Source: an uncultured Eubacteriales bacterium (GTDB lineage: Bacteria; Bacillota; Clostridia; Christensenellales; Borkfalkiaceae). Taken from it: a stretch of DNA of 29,434 nt. The notes under the pieces were generated by a model that saw only the letters and a list, made by a program, of their open reading frames with translations, ran no database searches and was not told where the DNA came from. Shown here piece by piece: positions 8,136-13,625 of this stretch. Every line of letters begins with the position of its first letter. The first letter of the stretch is position 1. The stretch covers positions 1-29,434 of the forward strand of contig CATJZR010000153.1 of NCBI GenBank assembly GCA_949745625.1, given 5' to 3'. Position numbers and translations under genes: made by a program.

Positions 8136-8895
8136 CGTCTGGGAGGTTGCCATTCCCGTGCTGACGGGCGACAGAAAACGCAGGGCGTACGTCTGTCTGC
8201 CGGACGGCTATTTCGACGACGAAGAAAAGCGTTATCCCGTCCTGTATATGTTCGACGGGCACAACCTGTTTTCCGATGCCGAAGCGACCTACGGCAAGTG
8301 CTGGGGGTTAAGCGAATATATGTCGGCTACCCGCACGCAGTTGATTATCGCCGCGGTCGAGTGCGACCGCGAAGGGAACGGGCGTCTTTCGGAATATTCC
8401 CCTGTGGACTTCGCGTATAAAGACAGCGTGACCGTCAAGGGCAGAGGCAAAAAGTATATGGACTGGCTGGTCGGAACCTTTAAGCCTTATATAGACGGCA
8501 ATCTGCGTACTTTGCCCGATAGGGCTCACACGGCGGTTGCCGGCAGCTCTATGGGCGGGCTAATGACCGTTTACGCGCTTGGCAAATACAATAAGTATTT
8601 TTCACGCGGTGCAGCTCTTTCGCCCAGCTTATGGGTTTACGGCGATAAGCTTGCCGAGGCTATCGGCAAATACAGGTTTGCAAAGGATACCGTGCTGTAT
8701 ATGGATTACGGCAGCAGGGAATTCGACGCGGCGGGGCTGAGAAAAAGCAGCTTCTGCACGGCGACTTCCGCGCTTATACAAAAGGGTGTGAACGTGACCG
8801 CGCGCATCGTTGCGGGCGGCACTCATAGCGAGGCAAGCTGGGAAAGGCAAATTCCTTTCTTCATGCAGGTATTAGGTTTCAATAATAAGGAGTGA
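8128..8895 (+). CDS. alpha/beta hydrolase of the esterase D / enterochelin esterase family
   Basis: A 255-residue putative esterase (PF00756-like fold). The ATG at 8128 is chosen because the protein then begins with the domain itself (MLDVWEVAIPVLTGDRKR). An earlier in-frame ATG at 8062 would overlap the previous gene by 74 bases. Motifs are YPVLYMFDGHNLF, the nucleophile elbow GSSMGG (Ser141) and a C-terminal His near 233 in GGTHSEASW. Esterases of this family hydrolyse trilactone siderophores, S-formylglutathione or acyl esters; nothing here decides among them. It overlaps the preceding gene by eight bases. Confidence 0.87.
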   Translation: MLDVWEVAIPVLTGDRKRRAYVCLPDGYFDDEEKRYPVLYMFDGHNLFSDAEATYGKCWGLSEYMSATRTQLIIAAVECDREGNGRLSEYSPVDFAYKDSVTVKGRGKKYMDWLVGTFKPYIDGNLRTLPDRAHTAVAGSSMGGLMTVYALGKYNKYFSRGAALSPSLWVYGDKLAEAIGKYRFAKDTVLYMDYGSREFDAAGLRKSSFCTATSALIQKGVNVTARIVAGGTHSEASWERQIPFFMQVLGFNNKE

Positions 8896-8900
8896 TAACT

Positions 8901-10091
8901 ATGAGAAACTTTATTTTCATTTCACCTGATTTCCCCGACAATTACTGGAAGTTTTGCAGGGAACTCAAAAACAACGGCTTCAATGTGCTGGGCATAGGCG
9001 ATTGCCCGTACAATCAACTTGCCGAAGAGCTTAAAGACTCACTTGCGGAATACTACTGGGTAACTAATTTGCAGAACTACGACGAGGTTTTCCGCGCCGT
9101 TGCGTTTTTTACGTTCAGGTACGGCAAAATCGAGTTTATCGAAAGCAATAACGAATTCTGGCTGGAGCGCGACGCGATGCTGCGCACCGAGTTCAATGTA
9201 AAAACGGGCTTCGGTCAGAGGGACATAAAGAAAATAAAATTCAAGTCCCAGATGAAAAAGTTTTATCAGAAGGCGGGCGTGCCCGTTGCGCAGTACCACC
9301 TTGTCAAGGGGCTTAAGGGCTGTTTGTCGTTTATCGATAAGGGGGGTTATCCCGTAATCGTCAAGCCCGACAACGGCGTCGGCGCAAACGACACGCATAG
9401 AATTAACAACGAGAGCGGGCTTAGGGAATTTTTCAAGCAGCAGCTTCCCGTTCCCTATATCATGGAAGAGTTTATCGACGGCGAGGTTCACACTTACGAC
9501 GCGATAGTCGACGGCGACGGTAACCCCGTATTCGAGACTGGAAACGTAACGCCGCATTCACTTATGGATATAGTCAACAACGGCGATAACAGTGCGTTTT
9601 ACATAGTTAACGAGCTTGCGGAGGACGTGCGCGACGCCGGTAGAAGGACGCTTAAAGCTTTTAAGGTCAAAAGCCGTTTCGTCCACTTCGAATTTTTCCG
9701 TTTAACGCGCGACCAGCGCAGCGGAAAAAAAGGCGATTTGGTAGCGCTTGAAGTAAATATGCGCCCCAGCGGCGGCTGTTCGACGGATATGATGAATTAT
9801 GCGAACAGCACCAACGTATTCAAAATATGGGCGGACGTAATGGCGTACGGCAGCAGTCGGGTTACGGTAGGAGAGCGGTTCTATTGCGCGTTCGCAGGCA
9901 GGCGCGACGGTAAAAGCTTCGTGCTCGACGAGGGCGAAATTACCGCAAAATACGGCAGCGCGATAAAAGCGGTTTCGCGTATTCCTGACGTGTTAAGCGG
10001 TGCAATGGGCAACCGTATGTACATTGCCGCATTTAAAACCAAACGGGAAATGGATGATTTCTACCGCGAGGTTTTGCAGACGAAAAATTAA
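8901..10091 (+). CDS. ATP-grasp domain ligase of unknown substrate
   Basis: A 396-residue ATP-grasp enzyme resembling carbamoyl-phosphate synthase-type folds. AAGGAG at 8886-8891 points to the ATG at 8901 rather than the GTG at 8892. An N-terminal Rossmann-like pre-grasp region (FIFISPDFPDNYW) is followed by the ATP-binding loop VIVKPDNGVGANDT near residue 152. The central EEFIDGEVHTYDA and the metal-binding LEVNMRPSGGCSTDMMNY near residue 283 come next. Such enzymes join a carboxylate, through an acyl phosphate, to an amine, thiol or hydroxyl. As the last gene of the hydrolase cassette it suggests a small-molecule or peptide product, but no substrate is identifiable. A strong terminator follows. 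Confidence 0.88.
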   Translation: MRNFIFISPDFPDNYWKFCRELKNNGFNVLGIGDCPYNQLAEELKDSLAEYYWVTNLQNYDEVFRAVAFFTFRYGKIEFIESNNEFWLERDAMLRTEFNVKTGFGQRDIKKIKFKSQMKKFYQKAGVPVAQYHLVKGLKGCLSFIDKGGYPVIVKPDNGVGANDTHRINNESGLREFFKQQLPVPYIMEEFIDGEVHTYDAIVDGDGNPVFETGNVTPHSLMDIVNNGDNSAFYIVNELAEDVRDAGRRTLKAFKVKSRFVHFEFFRLTRDQRSGKKGDLVALEVNMRPSGGCSTDMMNYANSTNVFKIWADVMAYGSSRVTVGERFYCAFAGRRDGKSFVLDEGEITAKYGSAIKAVSRIPDVLSGAMGNRMYIAAFKTKREMDDFYREVLQTKN

Positions 10092-10101
10092 GTATAAGTT
10101 A

Positions 10102-10141
10102 GCGGTTGCCCGTATTCGGTTACGGGCAACCGCGAATTTTT
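10102..10141 (+). terminator. intrinsic terminator of the hydrolase cassette
   Basis: A perfect 13-bp stem (GCGGTTGCCCGTA 10102-10114 with its complement 10121-10133), a 6-base loop TTCGGT, then GAATTTTT. Confidence 0.9.
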
Positions 10142-10158
10142 GTCGTAAATAAAAAATT

Positions 10159-10180
10159 GCCGTATTGCCACGGCTTTTTA
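10159..10180 (+). terminator. possible second small terminator
   Basis: A 5-bp stem GCCGT/ACGGC with a 6-base loop, flanked by an A run before and TTTTTTA-like bases after. It is weaker than the terminator just upstream. Confidence 0.4.
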
Positions 10181-10249
10181 AAAAATATGTTCTAAACCTC
10201 CGCTATCGGCAATAGATTAGTTATACACATAGATTTTGCGGAGGCGGAT

Positions 10250-11410
10250 ATGCTTGATAATAACGTATACGAGGACATAGCTGCAAGGTGCGGCGGCGAT
10301 ATTTGTATCGGGGTGACGGAGGTCGGTACGGCTTCGTTGACCGATAAACTTACGGCGGCTTTTGCCGAAGGAAATCTTAAAGTCCGCTTTACGGACGGGG
10401 CGGGCAACGCTTCGTTCGGAATGGTGGTGACCTGCGACGACGGCAGGGATACAGCGGCGGAGGAAAGCGCGGTTAACAGCTTTAAAAACGCGCATAAGCC
10501 GTATATTATAGTGCTGAGCGGAAAGTCTGCTGCACTTAAATCCGAACTCGAGCAAAAATACGCCGTTGCGGTAATCGCCGTAAATGCGGGTAGTGTTCCG
10601 TCGGATTCCGTTTCCGAGATACTGCGCGCGGCGCTTTTCGAGTTTCCCGTGACCTCGTTCGATATACGTATTCCCGACTGGATGTGCTATCTTTCGCCGG
10701 AGTGCTCGGCAATCAGCGAGCTTTTGGGCAGGGTGCGCGGCGTCGCCCCTAAAATATGCAAAATGAAGGATTCGTTTGACGATTTTCTTACGGGGTGCGA
10801 ATACTGGCAGGGCGAGCCTTCGGTGAACATGAATCTTGCCGATGGTAAAATAGAGATAACTGCTACGGCGAAGGACGGCATTTATTTCCAGATGCTTTCC
10901 GAAATTGCGGGAGACGCCATTGACGGCGAGTGTTCGCTTATGCGCTACGTTCGCGCTACCTCTGACGCAAAGCGCAGCTACGACAAAATAAAGGATGCTT
11001 ACGAGTGCGCAAGGATTAACGGTTACGGCATAGTGGAGCCGGATGACACCGACATGAGTCTTGAAAAGCCACAGGTCGTAAGGCAGGGCGGAAGCGTGGG
11101 CATAAAGCTTAAAGCAACCGCGCCCAGTTATCACATAGTAAAGGTGGACGTGACGGGCGAGGTGAGCCCCATTATGGGCAGCGCTAAGCAGTCCGAGGGG
11201 ATAGTCGAGGGAATGATGAACGGCTTCGAGACCAACCCCGACGGAATGTGGGAAACCAACGTATTCGGCAAATCGCTGCGCGGAATGGTGAAGGAAGGGC
11301 TTGCAGGCAAGGTTTGCGGCATGCACGACGAAACCAAAACCAAAATGCGCCGCGCTATGACGAGAATTATAAACGAGGGCAAGGGCGGAGTAATCTGCAT
11401 ACTGCTTTAA
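10250..11410 (+). CDS. spoIVA: SpoIVA homologue with shortened, Walker A-less N-terminal domain
   Basis: SpoIVA is the ATPase that polymerises on the forespore surface and forms the base of the spore coat. From about residue 55 onward this 386-residue protein matches the family closely, ending in RIINEGKGGVICILL like the Bacillus RIINEGSGGLIAIIL. It also shares SLEKPQVVRQG, GIKLKATAPSYHIVKVDV and FGKSLRGMVKEG-type blocks. The first 20 residues align too (YEDIAARCGGDICIGV). However, the Bacillus P-loop GAVRTGKST is replaced by EVGTASLTD (residues 24-32), and about 100 residues between the P-loop and the GVVITTDGT block are missing. A Walker B-like VRFTDGAGN remains. GGAGG precedes the ATG. A possible sigma-E -10 (CATAGATT, 10228-10235) lacks a convincing -35. 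Confidence 0.88.
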   Translation: MLDNNVYEDIAARCGGDICIGVTEVGTASLTDKLTAAFAEGNLKVRFTDGAGNASFGMVVTCDDGRDTAAEESAVNSFKNAHKPYIIVLSGKSAALKSELEQKYAVAVIAVNAGSVPSDSVSEILRAALFEFPVTSFDIRIPDWMCYLSPECSAISELLGRVRGVAPKICKMKDSFDDFLTGCEYWQGEPSVNMNLADGKIEITATAKDGIYFQMLSEIAGDAIDGECSLMRYVRATSDAKRSYDKIKDAYECARINGYGIVEPDDTDMSLEKPQVVRQGGSVGIKLKATAPSYHIVKVDVTGEVSPIMGSAKQSEGIVEGMMNGFETNPDGMWETNVFGKSLRGMVKEGLAGKVCGMHDETKTKMRRAMTRIINEGKGGVICILL

Positions 11411-11414
11411 TAAA

Positions 11415-11442
11415 AAAAGGCAAGGTAAAATCCTTGCCTTTT
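11415..11442. terminator. bidirectional terminator between convergent genes
   Basis: An 11-bp stem AAAAGGCAAGG/CCTTGCCTTTT with a 6-base loop TAAAAT. A-rich and T-rich arms let it act for spoIVA on plus and as a backup for the nucleoside kinase on minus. Confidence 0.85.
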
Positions 11443-11451
11443 AAAATATGA

Positions 11452-11477
11452 AACAGCCCGACGTCAGTCGGGCTGTT
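11452..11477 (-). terminator. hairpin terminator of the nucleoside kinase gene
   Basis: A perfect 11-bp stem AACAGCCCGAC/GTCGGGCTGTT with a GTCA loop, four bases past the kinase stop on the minus strand. It is followed by a T-rich but interrupted tail and then the shared hairpin at 11415-11442. Confidence 0.75.
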
Positions 11478-11481
11478 ATGC

Positions 11482-13140
11482 TTATACCTTGAAGCAGCTT
11501 CCGCCGATGAACTCTCTCAAAAGCGAGTTGCAGGGGATAATACTGTCGTCGTCGATAAGACGGAAATATTTGAGGTTTTTGAGAAGTCTGTTCGCAACGA
11601 GGTACTGCGGCGCGGTGGGGGGTATCTTGTTTAACGCTTCCATTGCCTGCTTTTTGAGTACGCACAGCTCGTAGCCGAGGCTGGAATTGAATACGTAGTC
11701 CGCGTTTTCCTGATTGGGATATATCCAGCGGAATTCGCCGTTTCTTACCGACTGCCACATATCGATAGTCATGGATGCGGGGCAGTTTCTGAACTTCATA
11801 TCGCGCACGATACGCCTTATAAGTCGCACGTTTGTTACCGACAGGGGCGAGTGATTGTCTATATTCATCTGGGCCTGCGGCGCGATATAAATTTTGAATT
11901 TCTGGTGTTTGGGGATAGACTGCGTAAGTTTTTCGTTGAGCGCGTGTATTCCCTCGATTATAATGGGCACGTTCTGGTCGACTTTTATCTTCTTGCCAGC
12001 CTCGCGCTTGCCTGTCTGGAAGTTGAAGCGGGGAAGAGTGACCTCCTCGCCGTTGATTAAATCAAACAGGTCTTTATTGAACAGCTCTATATCGAGGCAG
12101 TTGATGTGTTCGAGGTCTAGGTCGTCAAGCGGCTTGTTCTGTATTTTGCAGATTATGTCCTTTTCGAAATAGTAGTCGTCCATAGAAATGGTAACCGGGT
12201 TGATGCCGCGCGAAAGCAACTCAATTCTCAGTCGGTTACAGAACGTGGTTTTTCCGCTTGAACTGGGGCCTGCGATGGCGACGAGTCTGATGTCCTCAAT
12301 ATCGCTTGCAATCAGGTCCCCCAATTCGGCAAGCTGTTTGTTGTGGCGTGCCTCGCACATCTGCACGAATTCGAGCGTGTCGCCGCTGTCAACCTTGCGG
12401 TTGATGTCGTTGACAGTCTGGATTTTCGCCTTTTCCGCCCAGTTGTACGCCTTTTGCAGCGTCTTACCGTAGGTTGCTTCCTCCTCGAATTCGGGGATAG
12501 CGGCGTCAAGCTCGTGGCGGGGGTACTGGATAATTATGCCGGGGCTGTACGGCGTAATGGTGTAGTCGTGTATGCAACCCGTCGTGGGTACCATATAGTT
12601 GTGCAGGTAGTTGTAGTAGTCGCCGCACTTGTAGAGGTGGACGGTATTTTCGGGACGGTATTTAAGTATTTCGATTTTGTCGTCAAGGTGGAACTTCTTG
12701 TAAATTTTCGTAGCCTCTTCGATTGTGACCGTCACTCTTTCAATGGGCAGGTCCGCGTCGATTATGCGTTTTACTTCCTTCGTGATAGCGTCGACCGCTC
12801 TCGACATGTTGAAGTTTTTGGTAAGCGCCTGACAGGATACCGAACGCGAAATATTGTACGAAAACCTTATTTTCACGTCGGGGTAGATGTTGTAGAACGC
12901 CATTGCTATTATATATCTCAGGCTAGCCTCGTACGCTCTGCCTGCCTCGGCGTTGCTGAGGTTTAAAAGCTGTACGGTCATGCCGTCGTTCTTTTCGGAA
13001 AGTATGTAATTCAGCTCTTTTACCTGCGAGCCGACCTGACAGACCACTAAGTTTTTTCTGTCCTTTTTGTCAACGAGGTCGAATACGCGCTCGCCTTCTT
13101 TGACCGTTACCGTTTTGTTGTTGAAATTTACTTTAATCAT
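11482..13140 (-). CDS. nucleoside (uridine-type) kinase with N-terminal TGS and SAD-like domains
   Basis: A 552-residue cytoplasmic kinase of the type common in Clostridia. Residues 1-60 resemble a TGS domain (IKVNFNNKTVTVKEGERV). About 60-270 resembles the second additional domain of threonyl-tRNA synthetase. From 285 a phosphoribulokinase/uridine kinase domain has the P-loop GPSSSGKTT (291-299), then MDDYYFEKD and IIEGIHALNE. Uridine kinases phosphorylate uridine or cytidine using ATP or GTP; the exact substrate of this fused form is not evident. The ATG at 13140 is chosen because the TGS domain starts there. An upstream in-frame ATG at 13245 would place the start in AT-rich non-coding sequence beyond the promoter. 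A consensus promoter lies 34 bases upstream. Confidence 0.9.
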   Translation of the reverse strand: MIKVNFNNKTVTVKEGERVFDLVDKKDRKNLVVCQVGSQVKELNYILSEKNDGMTVQLLNLSNAEAGRAYEASLRYIIAMAFYNIYPDVKIRFSYNISRSVSCQALTKNFNMSRAVDAITKEVKRIIDADLPIERVTVTIEEATKIYKKFHLDDKIEILKYRPENTVHLYKCGDYYNYLHNYMVPTTGCIHDYTITPYSPGIIIQYPRHELDAAIPEFEEEATYGKTLQKAYNWAEKAKIQTVNDINRKVDSGDTLEFVQMCEARHNKQLAELGDLIASDIEDIRLVAIAGPSSSGKTTFCNRLRIELLSRGINPVTISMDDYYFEKDIICKIQNKPLDDLDLEHINCLDIELFNKDLFDLINGEEVTLPRFNFQTGKREAGKKIKVDQNVPIIIEGIHALNEKLTQSIPKHQKFKIYIAPQAQMNIDNHSPLSVTNVRLIRRIVRDMKFRNCPASMTIDMWQSVRNGEFRWIYPNQENADYVFNSSLGYELCVLKKQAMEALNKIPPTAPQYLVANRLLKNLKYFRLIDDDSIIPCNSLLREFIGGSCFKV

Positions 13141-13173
13141 TTTTTTCTCGCTTTTTATTTTATTTGGTACTTC

Positions 13174-13202
13174 ATTATACATTATTAAATTTGCAAATGC
13201 AA
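13174..13202 (-). promoter_or_regulatory. promoter of the nucleoside kinase gene
   Basis: On the minus strand TTGCAT (13197-13202), 17 bases, then a perfect TATAAT (13174-13179) preceded by TG, an extended -10. The start of transcription near 13167 gives a leader of about 27 bases. Confidence 0.78.
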
Positions 13203-13246
13203 TAGCTTTTGTAAAAATTTTTCTAATATTGTTAAAAAAATACACG

Positions 13247-13273
13247 CAAAAAAATGCGGGTAAGGTTACCCGC
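13247..13273 (-). terminator. intrinsic terminator of the XRE regulator gene
   Basis: Seven bases after the xre stop on the minus strand, GCGGGTAA-CC-TTACCCGC forms an 8-bp palindromic stem followed by ATTTTTTT. Confidence 0.88.
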
Positions 13274-13279
13274 GGTTTT

Positions 13280-13495
13280 TTATTTTATGCCGAGAATGTC
13301 GTCCGCGGAACAGTCCAGAACGCGGCAAAGCTTTGAAAGCGTTGCCAAGGTTGGCTGAGCCCTGCCAGACAGATATTGCGAAACCGTTGCCTTACTTACG
13401 CCCAGCTCCTTTGCAATTTCCGTTTTACTCTTACCCGAGGACTCTATTTCGTTTTTGATATTTTCGGTTATCATTTGGTCTAACGAATCGTTCAT
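13280..13495 (-). CDS. XRE-family helix-turn-helix regulator
   Basis: A 71-residue DNA-binding protein that is essentially one Cro/CI-type HTH domain. The motif is seen in SKTEIAKELGVSKATVSQYL followed by GRAQPTLATLSKLCRVLDCSADDIL, the usual helix 4-5 of the family. There is no effector or dimerisation domain. It diverges from the large lipoprotein gene, and two exact 15-bp inverted repeats lie between them, placed over both promoters. It is therefore very likely an autorepressor that also controls the lipoprotein; this is inference from geometry. The start lacks a Shine-Dalgarno sequence, and TAAAAT lies six bases upstream of ATG. Confidence 0.92.
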   Translation of the reverse strand: MNDSLDQMITENIKNEIESSGKSKTEIAKELGVSKATVSQYLSGRAQPTLATLSKLCRVLDCSADDILGIK

Positions 13496-13507
13496 AATCT
13501 CATTTTA

Positions 13508-13522
13508 TTAGGCAACGCCTAA
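13508..13522 (-). promoter_or_regulatory. operator 1, xre promoter side
   Basis: TTAGGC-AAC-GCCTAA on plus, reading TTAGGC-GTT-GCCTAA on minus: a 6-bp inverted repeat with a 3-base core. It ends exactly where the xre -10 (TAAAAT) begins. It is the precise reverse complement of operator 2, 29 bp away centre to centre. Confidence 0.82.
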
Positions 13523-13529
13523 TTATTGC

Positions 13530-13559
13530 TTGACAATTAGGCGTTGCCTAACTTATAAT
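13530..13559 (+). promoter_or_regulatory. strong promoter of the lipoprotein gene
   Basis: Perfect TTGACA (13530-13535) and perfect TATAAT (13554-13559) with an 18-base spacer. The spacer is filled by operator 2, so a bound regulator would block RNA polymerase. Transcription should begin near 13566. Confidence 0.9.
13537..13551 (+). promoter_or_regulatory. operator 2, inside the lipoprotein promoter spacer
   Basis: TTAGGC-GTT-GCCTAA, lying wholly between the -35 and -10 boxes of the lipoprotein promoter. Same half-sites as operator 1, opposite orientation of the core. Confidence 0.85.
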
Positions 13560-13576
13560 ACAAAGTGTGATATTGT

Positions 13577-13596
13577 TGCCGCGTATTTACGCGGCA
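13577..13596 (+). promoter_or_regulatory. stem-loop in the lipoprotein 5' leader
   Basis: TGCCGCGT-ATTT-ACGCGGCA forms an 8-bp stem with a tetraloop, about 10 bases after the predicted transcription start and before the GGAGGT ribosome binding site. It may protect the 5' end of the mRNA. The following bases are only moderately T-rich, so termination is less likely. Confidence 0.5.
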
Positions 13597-13625
13597 CGTT
13601 TAATTAATTTATCGGAGGTAGGATA

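Noticed and set aside
10200..10235. Sigma-E promoter for the SpoIVA homologue
   Set aside because: CATAGATT and TATACACA are partial -10 matches, but no ATATT-like -35 lies at the required 14-15 base spacing, so I did not list it.
10217..11326. Long 369-codon minus-strand ORF opposite the SpoIVA gene
   Set aside because: It is a shadow of the plus-strand gene: no recognisable domain, extremely His/Arg-rich translation, no ribosome binding site, and the plus-strand product has clear family matches.
12343..12966. 207-codon plus-strand ORF opposite the nucleoside kinase
   Set aside because: It is a Val/Arg-rich shadow of the kinase gene with no motif and no start signal.
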